A stretch of 35,760 nt of DNA from Pseudomonadota bacterium (GTDB taxonomy: Bacteria; Pseudomonadota; Gammaproteobacteria; Burkholderiales; Sulfuriferulaceae). Each line of letters starts with the position of its first letter. Position 1 is the first letter of the stretch. The stretch spans positions 1 through 35,760 of the forward strand of contig JAJXUP010000006.1 in the NCBI GenBank assembly GCA_021782795.1, given 5' to 3'. Below, piece after piece: positions 23,594-31,577 of this stretch. The notes under the pieces were generated by a model that was given only the letters and a program-made list of their open reading frames with translations, was not told the DNA's origin and searched no databases. The position numbers and the translations under genes are program-made.

Positions 23594-24698
23594 ATGGAAG
23601 CGGAACGTCTGAATCAGATCGATGGTATGTTGCGGGATCTCGGCGATCGTGCCGCGGCTTTACGGAGGTATCTTTGACTTCGATGGCCAATCGCAACGTC
23701 TCGAAGAAGTCAATGCGCTGGTAGAAGACCCGGCAATCTGGAATGACCCCAAGCGCGCCCAATCGCTTGGACGCGAGAAAAAATCCCTTGAAGGCGTGGT
23801 GCTGACCTTGCGGCGGATCGACGCAGGATTGCGCGATGCGCGCGACCTGTTCGACATGGCACGCGAGGAAAACGACGACGACACGCTGGAAGCCGTGGCC
23901 GGGGACGTGGCGCAGATCGGCAATGATGTGGCGGGCATGGAATTCAAACGCATGTTCTCCAATCCCATGGATCCGAACAACTGCTTCGTTGACATCCAGG
24001 CAGGCGCCGGAGGTACCGAAGCCTGCGACTGGGCATCGATGCTGCTGCGGCAGTACCTGCGCTATTGCGAGCGCAAAGGATTCCGCGCCGAATTGCTGGA
24101 AGAATCGGCCGGCGACGTGGCCGGGGTGAAATCGGCCACCATTCGTGTGGATGGCGAATATGCCTACGGTCATCTGCGTACCGAAACCGGCGTCCATCGT
24201 CTGGTGCGCAAATCGCCGTTTGATTCGTCTGGCGGGCGGCATACCTCATTTGCCAGCGTGTTCGTCTATCCGGAAGTGGACGATTCGATTGAAATTGATA
24301 TCAATCCCGCCGAGCTGCGCATCGATACCTACCGTGCCAGTGGGGCCGGTGGCCAGCATATCAACAAGACGGATTCGGCGGTGCGTATTACGCACGTGCC
24401 AAGTGGCATCGTGGTGCAGTGTCAGAACGATCGTTCGCAGCACAAGAACCGTGCCGAGGCCATGGCCATGCTCAAGTCACGGTTGTATGAAGCCGAACTG
24501 CGCAAGCGTCAGGCCGAGCAGGACAAACTCGAAGCCGGCAAGTCCGACGTGGGCTGGGGGCACCAGATCCGTTCCTACGTCCTCGACCAGTCGCGCATCA
24601 AGGATTTGCGCACCAATGTCGAAATCTCCAATACGCAAAAGGTACTGGACGGCGACCTCGATGAATTCATCGAAGCCAGCCTGAAACAGGGAGTGTGA
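23594..24698 (+). CDS. prfB: Peptide chain release factor 2, programmed +1 frameshift
   Basis: Recognises UGA and UAA stop codons and triggers peptide release on the ribosome. Reading frame 0 starts at ATG 23594 and meets an in-frame TGA at codon 28 (23675-23677). A +1 shift at CTT-TGA continues as ...[17 protein letters not shown] to the stop at 24698, giving 367 aa (E. coli 365). The ORF track's 358-aa entry starts in the wrong frame and misreads the first residues. The stop-codon selector SPF is in [11 protein letters not shown] and the peptidyl-transferase GGQ is at 252-254. lysS follows with the stop/start only 2 nt apart. Confidence 0.96.
23664..23678 (+). promoter_or_regulatory. prfB autoregulatory frameshift site
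   Basis: GGAGG (23664-23668), three spacer bases TAT, slippery CTT, stop TGA, then C. This is the classical RF2 arrangement: an internal Shine-Dalgarno 3 nt before CUU plus a poor UGA-C context. When RF2 is scarce the ribosome slips +1 and makes RF2. When it is plentiful, translation ends at codon 28. Confidence 0.96.
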
Positions 24699-24700
24699 GC

Positions 24701-26209
24701 ATGAACGAACAGGAACTCGAACCGGGCAGTGCGGCCGATGAGAACCAGATCATCGGCGAACGGCGTGCCAAGCTGGCTGAATTGCGATTGGCCGGAGTGG
24801 CCTTTCCCAATGATTTCGATCGGCGCGATCTGGCGGGCGATCTGCACGCGCGTCATGGCGAATCTGCCAACGAGGCCTTCGAAACTGCGCCGGTAACGGT
24901 GCAGATTGCCGGTCGCATGGTACTCAAACGCGTGATGGGCAAGGCCAGTTTCGCCACGCTGCAGGACAGTTCGGGCCGCATGCAGATTTACGTCACCAAT
25001 GATCAGGCCGGCGAATCGGCGCACCAGGCATTCAAGCGCTGGGACCTGGGCGATATCGTCGGCGTCACCGGCGTGCTGTTTCGTACCCGTACCGGGGAAC
25101 TCACGGTGCAGGCACAGGCAGTGCGGTTGCTGGTCAAGGCATTGCGGCCATTGCCGGAAAAGTTTCACGGCCTCACCGACCAGGAACAGAAATACCGTCA
25201 ACGTTACGTCGACCTGATGACCAGCGATGCGTCACGTCAGGTGTTTCTTGCCCGTTTCCGCATCGTGCAGGCGATTCGCCAGTTCATGACCGGGCATGGA
25301 TTCCTCGAGGTGGAAACGCCGATGATGCATCCGATTCCGGGCGGAGCGGCGGCCAAACCTTTCGTCACCCATCACAATGCGCTGGACATGTCACTGTACC
25401 TGCGCATCGCGCCAGAACTGTACCTTAAGCGGCTCGTGGTGGGCGGTCTGGAAAAGGTGTTCGAAATCAACAGGAATTTCCGCAACGAGGGATTGTCCAC
25501 CCGGCACAACCCCGAATTCACCATGATGGAATTCTACGAGGCTTACCGGGATTACCGCTACCTGATGGATTTTACCGAGCACCTGCTGCGCGACGTGGCA
25601 CGGACTGCGGTTGCGACACTGCAAGTGCCATTCCAGGATGGCGTGATCGACCTGGAACCCGATTTCGACCGGCTGACCATCGTCGAGGCGATCCGCAAAT
25701 ATCACCCGCAATATGCCCTGTCCCAGCTGGAAGATCGCGCCTGGCTACTCGAATGGTTTGCGGCCAACCGCGAGAAGCACCGTCCCGATGACGGGCTGGG
25801 CGGGTTGCAGCTGAGCTTTTTCGAGGCCACCACCGAAGCGTTGCTGGTGCAACCTACGTTCATTATTGATTATCCGGCTGAAGTTTCGCCGCTGGCGCGT
25901 CGGTCGGATGCCCATCCGGAAATCACCGAGCGCTTCGAATTGTTCGTCGCGGGGCGTGAAATTGCCAATGGCTTTTCCGAACTCAACGATCCCGAAGACC
26001 AGGCAGAGCGGTTTCTGCTGCAAGCGCGTCAGAAAGAGGCGGGAGACGAAGAGGCCATGCACTATGACGCCGATTACATTCGTGCCCTGGAATATGGCCT
26101 GCCGCCAACTGCGGGTTGCGGTATCGGCATCGACCGATTGGTCATGCTGCTGACTGGCAGCCAGAACATCCGCGACGTCATCCTGTTTCCGCACATGCGC
26201 GCTGAATGA
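24701..26209 (+). CDS. lysS: Lysyl-tRNA synthetase, class II
   Basis: Charges tRNA-Lys with lysine (502 aa, homodimer in the family). An N-terminal OB-fold anticodon-binding domain (about 60-150; [20 protein letters not shown]) precedes the class II core. Motif 2 is seen in [23 protein letters not shown], and motif 3 in [15 protein letters not shown] near the C-terminus. The ATG at 24701 is preferred over the GTG at 24695, which overlaps the prfB stop. GGGAG lies upstream in the end of prfB. The prfB-lysS pair is a widespread operon. Confidence 0.97.
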   Translation: MNEQELEPGSAADENQIIGERRAKLAELRLAGVAFPNDFDRRDLAGDLHARHGESANEAFETAPVTVQIAGRMVLKRVMGKASFATLQDSSGRMQIYVTNDQAGESAHQAFKRWDLGDIVGVTGVLFRTRTGELTVQAQAVRLLVKALRPLPEKFHGLTDQEQKYRQRYVDLMTSDASRQVFLARFRIVQAIRQFMTGHGFLEVETPMMHPIPGGAAAKPFVTHHNALDMSLYLRIAPELYLKRLVVGGLEKVFEINRNFRNEGLSTRHNPEFTMMEFYEAYRDYRYLMDFTEHLLRDVARTAVATLQVPFQDGVIDLEPDFDRLTIVEAIRKYHPQYALSQLEDRAWLLEWFAANREKHRPDDGLGGLQLSFFEATTEALLVQPTFIIDYPAEVSPLARRSDAHPEITERFELFVAGREIANGFSELNDPEDQAERFLLQARQKEAGDEEAMHYDADYIRALEYGLPPTAGCGIGIDRLVMLLTGSQNIRDVILFPHMRAE

Positions 26210-26219
26210 CGCGCAGCGC

Positions 26220-26501
26220 TTATTCGCTTATCCGGCGGCGCTTTTGCCGCCGGAAATGGAATTTCAGCGCCAGAACCATGCTCGCCAGCATCAGCGTGAC
26301 GCTATTGGCCACGATGACCGGCCAGGCATGCAGGCGGATGCCATAGCACAGCCAGAGCCCGACACCGGTGATGAAAATCACGAACATGCTGGTGGAGATG
26401 TCTTCCGCATGACGGGTACGCCAGATGCGTATTACCTGAGGAATAAAGGACAACGTGGTCAACGTACCGGCAAGCATGCCGATCAGATCGGATTCGGGCA
26501 A
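26220..26501 (-). CDS. SemiSWEET-family transporter
   Basis: 93-aa membrane protein with three helices, the half-size bacterial form of SWEET sugar transporters, which works as a dimer. The PQ-loop signature is in TTLSFIPQVIRIWRTR near residue 15-30, and the third helix is VANSVTLMLASMVLAL. The C-terminus is basic (RRQKRRRISE). Sugar as substrate is inferred from family. It converges on lysS with 10 nt between stop codons and lies 6 nt after the Slp-like gene, probably the same transcript. Confidence 0.88.
   Translation of the reverse strand: MPESDLIGMLAGTLTTLSFIPQVIRIWRTRHAEDISTSMFVIFITGVGLWLCYGIRLHAWPVIVANSVTLMLASMVLALKFHFRRQKRRRISE
26232..26253. terminator. Hairpin at the lysS/SemiSWEET convergent junction
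   Basis: CCGGCGGC-GCTTTT-GCCGCCGG is a perfect 8-bp stem with 6-nt loop. It lies within the last codons of the SemiSWEET gene, 22 nt past the lysS stop codon. It could terminate lysS transcripts. No T-run follows in that direction. Confidence 0.45.
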
Positions 26502-26507
26502 TCGGGT

Positions 26508-26966
26508 TCACCAGAAGTAGGGATAAGGATAAGGATACATGCCCCAGGGTGGCGCGAACGGATATTCCCACGGGCCGAACATGGGGCTGCCCCAGCCTGG
26601 CCATGGGCCATACGCCGGATTGTCGAATCGTGGGTCGTAAGGCGGAGTGGCCGGGGTGACGCGGGCCGCAGCGACCCAGGGCAGGTTGTCGAAACTTTCT
26701 GGCTGCAGAATGCCGCGTGCGCGCAACCAGTCGCCGGTTTCGTAATTGCTGCCGGAATAATAACCGAAGGCGCACACCTCGAATACCTCGGGCATGGTGC
26801 GGTCGGTTTCCTGTCGGCTGCGGCGCAGCTTGAAGCAGGTGTCTTCGTCATGCCGGGTTTGCGCTACAATCTGTCCGGTCCAGTCGATGGATTTCCCGGC
26901 AGGGTCGAAACCGGCCCATGCCGGCAGGGCAAGACAACTGGCAAACAGTGCGTACCATACTCGCAT
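26508..26966 (-). CDS. Exported Slp-like protein with Pro/Tyr-rich tail
   Basis: 152-aa predicted periplasmic or outer-membrane protein. The signal peptide MRVWYALFASCLALPAWA ends at an AxA site; a Cys at 11 is too early for a convincing lipobox. The middle (WTGQIVAQTRHDEDTCFKLRR...EVCAFGYYSGSNYETGDWLRARG) resembles the core of Slp/YeaY outer-membrane proteins (W.G.I, TC.E, Y..G). That relation is tentative. The C-terminal 50 residues are rich in Pro, Tyr, Trp and Gly and end PYPYPYFW, encoded by three tandem GGATAA/C hexamers (26521-26538). It is 6 nt upstream of the SemiSWEET gene and divergent from the ERCC4 nuclease gene. Confidence 0.65.
   Translation of the reverse strand: MRVWYALFASCLALPAWAGFDPAGKSIDWTGQIVAQTRHDEDTCFKLRRSRQETDRTMPEVFEVCAFGYYSGSNYETGDWLRARGILQPESFDNLPWVAAARVTPATPPYDPRFDNPAYGPWPGWGSPMFGPWEYPFAPPWGMYPYPYPYFW
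26521..26538 (-). repeat. Tandem hexamer GGATAA repeat
   Basis: Three tandem copies (GGATAA, GGATAA, GGATAC on the plus strand) encode the PYPYPY tail of the Slp-like protein. It is short but could change length by slippage. Confidence 0.6.
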
Positions 26967-27023
26967 GATCGGGTCCCCCGAATGAAGGGTCGTGATAGCA
27001 GTGTACTATAGGGTAACAGGACA

Positions 27024-27692
27024 ATGAGTGAAAGCATAACCCACATTACCTTGCATCCGCGAGAAGAAAAATCTGCAGTGGCAGCGTACTGGCAGACTTA
27101 TGCCGCCCGTTTTCCCGGGCTGGAACTGGAAGTCGCGGAACTCGATTGTGGTGATTACGCGCTGGGTGGCGGTGTGCGCGTCGAGCGCAAGTCGGCGACG
27201 GATTTCAATTTGTCGGTCATGGACCGGCGGCTGTATGGCGAGGTGGCCCGGCTGAAAGCGGTGGCCGACCAGGTCGTCTACGTGGTGGAGGGCGACCTGT
27301 TTGCCGAACGTTTTCACAGCGACCCGCAACTGACACGCGAGGCGCTGGCGTGGATGACGGCCTTGCAGGGGGTGGCGCTGCTGCCGAGTTCAGGTGAGGC
27401 GTTCAGTGCGGAAATGCTGTTTTCCATGGCGAAGCTGGCGCAGCATGGTTTTGGTCAGCCACCGGTGTTGCGCAATGGCAAACCTTTTGATCCTCGCGGC
27501 GCTCAACTGTATGTGGCCGAAGGCTTGCCGGGAATTTCACCCGTGGTGGCCCGCCGCCTGCTTGAACATTTTGGCACGCTGACTGCGCTGTGTACGGCAC
27601 CGGTCGAGGCGCTGGCCCAGGTCGAAGGTGTCCCGGTTCAACTGGCGCAACGCATCCGCAAGGTGCTCGATGCCGAATTCAGGTCCGCCTGA
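27024..27692 (+). CDS. ERCC4/XPF-type nuclease with C-terminal helix-hairpin-helix
   Basis: 222-aa predicted structure-specific DNA nuclease. The ERCC4 catalytic motif is intact: GDY at 43-45 and ERK...D at 54-60 (GDYALGGGVRVERKSATD), the metal-binding core of XPF, Mus81 and Hef. The C-terminal 60 residues carry a helix-hairpin-helix pair (VAEGLPGISPVVARRLLEHFGTL, VEGVPVQLAQRIRKVL) that binds DNA. This is the compact nuclease-plus-HhH arrangement. XPF-type nucleases are best known from archaea and eukaryotes, and bacterial members are little studied. Repair of branched DNA is inferred. A small coiled-coil protein gene follows 21 nt later and may be cotranscribed. Confidence 0.88.
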   Translation: MSESITHITLHPREEKSAVAAYWQTYAARFPGLELEVAELDCGDYALGGGVRVERKSATDFNLSVMDRRLYGEVARLKAVADQVVYVVEGDLFAERFHSDPQLTREALAWMTALQGVALLPSSGEAFSAEMLFSMAKLAQHGFGQPPVLRNGKPFDPRGAQLYVAEGLPGISPVVARRLLEHFGTLTALCTAPVEALAQVEGVPVQLAQRIRKVLDAEFRSA

Positions 27693-27713
27693 GCGATTGA
27701 AGAAGGAGTGTCC

Positions 27714-27998
27714 ATGAATCAGACCGCGCAGGAAATTGCCATGTTGCGCAGGGAGCTTGAAATGCTCATGCGCGAGCGTGAAGCGCTGTTGCGCGTCGGT
27801 GGAGCGGCTGCCCTGTTCGTTGCTGAGCTCGACAGTCTGCAGTTGCCGGAGAAGACCTGGAATGTTGCCGAGTTTCTGGCGGAATCGCTCAACATGTTGA
27901 ACGAAGATACGTTGCAGGAAGCGCTCGAGACGGTAGGGTCTGCCGTACAGCGGTCCGAAATGAACGACGCTGCGCAGTCTGAAGCAGGAACTTCCTGA
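27714..27998 (+). CDS. Small coiled-coil hypothetical protein
   Basis: 94-aa acidic protein with no recognised family. AAGGAG lies 5 nt before the ATG at 27714, so this start is chosen over the GTG at 27708. The N-terminal 30 residues (AQEIAMLRRELEMLMREREALL) form a predicted coiled coil with heptad Leu/Met. The remaining part is helical and Glu-rich. It follows the ERCC4 nuclease gene by 21 nt and converges on rmlD. A partner role with the nuclease is possible but is only position-based. Confidence 0.65.
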   Translation: MNQTAQEIAMLRRELEMLMREREALLRVGGAAALFVAELDSLQLPEKTWNVAEFLAESLNMLNEDTLQEALETVGSAVQRSEMNDAAQSEAGTS

Positions 27999-28007
27999 CG
28001 ACGGGTG

Positions 28008-28874
28008 CTAATCCGTGTCGAGGCACAGGTCCAGCGCCGTCTGCCAGTGGGGCATGACGATACCGAACGCGGCATGCAGCTTGCTGTTATCGAGAACCGA
28101 GTTGGCTGGCCGACTGGCCGGGGTGGGGTAGTCGCTGGCCGGGATCGGGTGCAAGGTGACCTGTCGGCCTTCCATGAGCGGGGTGCGGATGAGAATGGCT
28201 TCGGCAAAATCGTGCCACGAAGCGCTGCCGCCGCAGGTCAGGTGGTAGACGCCCGACAGTTCGGGCTGGACGAAAGGGCGGCGCGCAAGGAGTTGCGCTG
28301 TGGCTTCCGCGATGCTGCGCGACCAGGTCGGGGCACCGATCTGGTCGGCGACGATGCGCAGGTTGTCGCGTTCGCGGAATAGCCGCTGCATGGTGAGCAG
28401 GAAATTCCCGCCCCGTAGGCCATACACCCAACTGGTACGCAGGATCAGGTGGGCGATGCCCTGTTCGCGGATGGCCTGTTCGCCTTCGAGTTTGGTTGCG
28501 CCATAGACGCCGAGCGGGTGCGTGATGTCGGTTTCAAGCCACGGCGTTTTTTTGCTGCCGTCGAAGACGTAGTCGGTGGAAAAGTGCACCAGCGGTACGC
28601 CAAGGCGGGCGGCCTCTTCGGCGAGAATGGCTGGTGCGATGGCATTGATGGCCCGTGCCAGAGCGGGTTCCGATTCTGCGCGGTCGACCGCGGTGTGTGC
28701 AGCCGGGTTGACGATCAGTTCCGGTTTGAGCGTGCGCACGAAATCACGCAGATTATGCATGTCGCTCAAATCGAGCGCATCGCGTCGCGGCGCGACGACT
28801 TCTCCCAACGTGGCCAGCGTGCGTTGCAATTCCCAGCCGACCTGGCCGCTGGAGCCGGTGAGCAGGATTTTCAT
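28008..28874 (-). CDS. rmlD: dTDP-4-dehydrorhamnose reductase
   Basis: NADPH-dependent last step of dTDP-L-rhamnose synthesis (288 aa). The start ATG at 28874 gives MKILLTGSSGQVGWEL with the Rossmann GxxGxxG at the N-terminus. The track's 373-aa ORF extends back into rmlC and is rejected as the start. The catalytic YxxxK is in VYGATKLEGE and the preceding FSTDYVFDG carries the catalytic Thr. Its ATG overlaps the rmlC TGA (ATGA), so translation is coupled. It is the last gene of rmlBACD. Confidence 0.96.
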   Translation of the reverse strand: MKILLTGSSGQVGWELQRTLATLGEVVAPRRDALDLSDMHNLRDFVRTLKPELIVNPAAHTAVDRAESEPALARAINAIAPAILAEEAARLGVPLVHFSTDYVFDGSKKTPWLETDITHPLGVYGATKLEGEQAIREQGIAHLILRTSWVYGLRGGNFLLTMQRLFRERDNLRIVADQIGAPTWSRSIAEATAQLLARRPFVQPELSGVYHLTCGGSASWHDFAEAILIRTPLMEGRQVTLHPIPASDYPTPASRPANSVLDNSKLHAAFGIVMPHWQTALDLCLDTD

Positions 28875-29413
28875 GCAAAGGTCTCGCACTGAGCCAGCGG
28901 CAGGCCGGCGGCATCTTTGGCCGCAATCGTCGGTTCGCCGTCCAGCGGCCAGGAGATTGCGAGCGCGGGGTCGTTCCACAGCAGACAGCGCTCGTGCGGC
29001 GGCGCCCAGTAATCGGTGGTCTTGTAGAGGAACTCGGCCACGTCGGAGGTGACTACGAAACCATGGGCGAAGCCGGGTGGGATCCAGGCCATGCGCCGGT
29101 TTTCTGCCGACAGTTCCATACCCACCCACTGACCGAATGTTGGCGAGGAACGACGCAGATCGACCGCCACATCGTAGACGCTGCCGACAATGGCGCGCAC
29201 CAGTTTGCCCTGGGTGTGCTCGATCTGGTAGTGCAGGCCGCGCAGCACGCCGCGACGTGAACGCGAATGGTTGTCCTGCACGAATTCCTGCGGAATTCCC
29301 AGTTCGCTGAAGGTGCGGCGGTTGTAGCTTTCATAGAAGAAACCGCGCTCGTCACCGAATACCCGGGGTTCGATGAGCACGACGTCGGCAATGGCGGTGG
29401 GCAGGATATTCAT
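28871..29413 (-). CDS. rmlC: dTDP-4-dehydrorhamnose 3,5-epimerase
   Basis: Cupin-fold epimerase (180 aa) that inverts C3 and C5 of dTDP-4-keto-6-deoxyglucose. Seen are EPRVFGDERGFFYESYN, QDNHSRSRRGVLRGLHYQ with the catalytic His, and VYDVAVDLRRSSPTFG with the catalytic Asp. The segment WIPPGFAHGF closes the active site. It starts 2 nt after rmlA stops and overlaps rmlD by 4 nt. Length and motifs are standard. Confidence 0.97.
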   Translation of the reverse strand: MNILPTAIADVVLIEPRVFGDERGFFYESYNRRTFSELGIPQEFVQDNHSRSRRGVLRGLHYQIEHTQGKLVRAIVGSVYDVAVDLRRSSPTFGQWVGMELSAENRRMAWIPPGFAHGFVVTSDVAEFLYKTTDYWAPPHERCLLWNDPALAISWPLDGEPTIAAKDAAGLPLAQCETFA

Positions 29414-29415
29414 GT

Positions 29416-30300
29416 TCAGAACAATTGGTCGTGCAGCATGTTGAGCAGGTAGCGGCCATAGCCGTTTTTCTTGAGTGGCTGGGCCAGCCGTTCGATCTGT
29501 TCCGCACTGACGTAGCCCAGGCGGTAGGCGATTTCTTCCGGACAGGCTATTTTCAGTCCCTGACGGTTTTCGATGGTCTGGATGAAGGTGGATGCCTCCA
29601 GCAGCGACTCGTGGGTGCCGGTGTCGAGCCAGGCGTGTCCGCGTCCCATGACTTCGACCTGTAGCTGCCCGCGGCGCAGGTATTCGAGATTGACGTCGGT
29701 GATTTCCAGCTCGCCACGCGGCGACGGTTTGAGGTTGCGCGCGATTTCGACCACCTGTTGATCGTAGAAATACAACCCGGTCACCGCATAGCGCGATTTT
29801 GGCCGCGCCGGTTTTTCTTCAAGGCTTACCGCTTTGCCCTGGGCGTTGAACTCGACCACGCCGTAGCGTTCCGGATCCTGCACAGGATAGGCAAATACCG
29901 TAGCGCCTATCTCGCGTGCCGAGGCGGCACGCAAATCCTGGGCAAATTCATGCCCATAGAACAGGTTGTCGCCAAGGATCAGCGTGCTGGGCTGGTCGCC
30001 GACGAAATCCGCGCCGATGATGAATGCCTGGGCCAGTCCGTCCGGCGAGGGTTGCACCGCGTATTGCAGGTGGATGCCCCACTGACTGCCGTCACCGAGC
30101 AACTGCTGAAAGCGTGGCGTGTCGAGTGGCGTGGATATGATGAGTATGTCACGGATACCCGCCAGCATCAGGGTGCTGAGCGGGTAGTAGATCATGGGCT
30201 TGTCATAGACTGGCAGCAGCTGCTTGGATACGGCCTGGGTAATGGGGTACAGGCGGGTGCCGGAACCGCCGGCCAGGATGATGCCGCGGCGCCCGCTCAC
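29416..30300 (-). CDS. rmlA: Glucose-1-phosphate thymidylyltransferase
   Basis: Forms dTDP-glucose from dTTP and glucose-1-phosphate (294 aa), the first step and feedback point of the pathway. The nucleotide-binding [26 protein letters not shown] is at the N-terminus; LGDNLFYG and [10 protein letters not shown] follow. The start codon is GTG at 30300, overlapping the rmlB stop by 4 nt (GTGA), so no other start fits better. It belongs to the RmlA long form (about 290 aa). Confidence 0.97.
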   Translation of the reverse strand: MSGRRGIILAGGSGTRLYPITQAVSKQLLPVYDKPMIYYPLSTLMLAGIRDILIISTPLDTPRFQQLLGDGSQWGIHLQYAVQPSPDGLAQAFIIGADFVGDQPSTLILGDNLFYGHEFAQDLRAASAREIGATVFAYPVQDPERYGVVEFNAQGKAVSLEEKPARPKSRYAVTGLYFYDQQVVEIARNLKPSPRGELEITDVNLEYLRRGQLQVEVMGRGHAWLDTGTHESLLEASTFIQTIENRQGLKIACPEEIAYRLGYVSAEQIERLAQPLKKNGYGRYLLNMLHDQLF

Positions 30301-31355
30301 GTGCGTGCTCCATAGTGCCGTTCGAGCCAGTGGCGGTACTCGCCACTGGTCACGGCTTCGACCCAGGGCTGGTTGTCGAGGTACCAGGCCACGGTTTTGC
30401 GAATGCCGGTTTCAAAGGTTTCTTCTGGCTTCCAGCCCAGTTCACGTTCGATCTTGCCCGCGTCGATGGCGTAGCGCCGGTCGTGGCCGGCGCGGTCGCG
30501 CACGTGGTGGATCAGTGCGCGGTGCGAGCCTGTCTGCGGTCGCGCCTGATCGAGGATGTCGCACAGCGTGTGCACGACTTCCATGTTGGTTTTTTCATTC
30601 CAGCCGCCGATATTGTAGACTTCGCCGGGGCGACCGGCGTTCAGGACGGTGCGGATGGCGCTGCAGTGGTCGCTGACGTATAGCCAGTCGCGGATGTTGA
30701 GGCCATCGCCGTAGACCGGCAGGGGCTTGCCGCTCAGCGCGTTGTGGATCATGAGCGGAACGAGTTTTTCCGGGAACTGGTATGGGCCGTAATTGTTCGA
30801 GCAGTTGGTCGTGAGCGTCGGCAGGCCGTAGGTGTGATGCCAGGCGCGAACGAGGTGGTCCGAAGCGGCTTTGGACGCAGAATAGGGGCTGTTGGGCGCG
30901 TAGGGGGTGTGTTCGGTAAACGGGGCATCCTGCGGCCCGAGCGAACCATAGACCTCATCTGTGGACACGTGCAGGAAGCGGAACCCGGCCTTGTCGTCGG
31001 TGCCCAGTTGTTCCCAATACTCCCGTGCTGCGCCGAGCAGGGCGAATGTGCCATTGACGTTGGTGCGGATGAAGTCTTCCGGCCCATGAATCGAGCGGTC
31101 CACATGGCTTTCCGCGGCAAAGTTGATGATGGCCCGCGGCTGGTGTTCCTGCAGCAGATGGGCAACCAGTGCAGAATCGCCGATGTCGCCATGCACAAAC
31201 AGGTGACGAGGATCGTCGGCCAGTGAATCGAGATTGTGCAGGTTGCCTGCGTAGGTCAGTTTGTCCAGGTTGACAACGGGTTCGCTGCAGGATTTCAGCC
31301 AGTCCAGTACGAAGTTTGCGCCGATGAACCCGGCACCGCCTGTTACAAGAATCAT
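30297..31355 (-). CDS. rmlB: dTDP-glucose 4,6-dehydratase
   Basis: NAD-dependent dehydratase (352 aa) making dTDP-4-keto-6-deoxy-D-glucose. The ATG at 31355 gives [19 protein letters not shown] with the NAD motif at the N-terminus. The track ORF's extra 33 residues lie in the leader and are rejected. The catalytic Thr-Asp-Glu is in [11 protein letters not shown] and the YxxxK in [11 protein letters not shown]. It leads the rmlBACD operon and follows clpA by 222 nt. Rhamnose would go to LPS O-antigen or exopolysaccharide; no glycosyltransferase gene is in the window. Confidence 0.97.
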   Translation of the reverse strand: MILVTGGAGFIGANFVLDWLKSCSEPVVNLDKLTYAGNLHNLDSLADDPRHLFVHGDIGDSALVAHLLQEHQPRAIINFAAESHVDRSIHGPEDFIRTNVNGTFALLGAAREYWEQLGTDDKAGFRFLHVSTDEVYGSLGPQDAPFTEHTPYAPNSPYSASKAASDHLVRAWHHTYGLPTLTTNCSNNYGPYQFPEKLVPLMIHNALSGKPLPVYGDGLNIRDWLYVSDHCSAIRTVLNAGRPGEVYNIGGWNEKTNMEVVHTLCDILDQARPQTGSHRALIHHVRDRAGHDRRYAIDAGKIERELGWKPEETFETGIRKTVAWYLDNQPWVEAVTSGEYRHWLERHYGART

Positions 31356-31546
31356 GTGGATGCGCTCTTTCTTGCGTGTGTTGGCACAAGGGCAGCGGTG
31401 ATGCGCGGCCGGGTCCGCCATCCGTACCGGATAGGCAGGATGACCTGCGCGCAACGGATGACCTCGGTTCCAGTGTTACGAATGCACGGCGACAGGAATC
31501 GATCCGCTATTAGCCTGGTCGCGGTCATTTCTCCGCAACCGTCGCG

Positions 31547-31577
31547 ATTGTAACAGAGCTGGATGCATTGTGTGCAA
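31547..31577 (-). promoter_or_regulatory. Candidate promoter of rmlBACD
   Basis: On the minus strand TACAAT (31552 to 31547) is a good -10. TTGCAC (31577 to 31572) is a weak -35 with a 19-bp spacer, and it abuts the clpA stop codon. Transcription would start near 31540, giving a leader of about 185 nt. The rest of that leader (31356-31540) shows no ORF that I can support. Confidence 0.35.
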
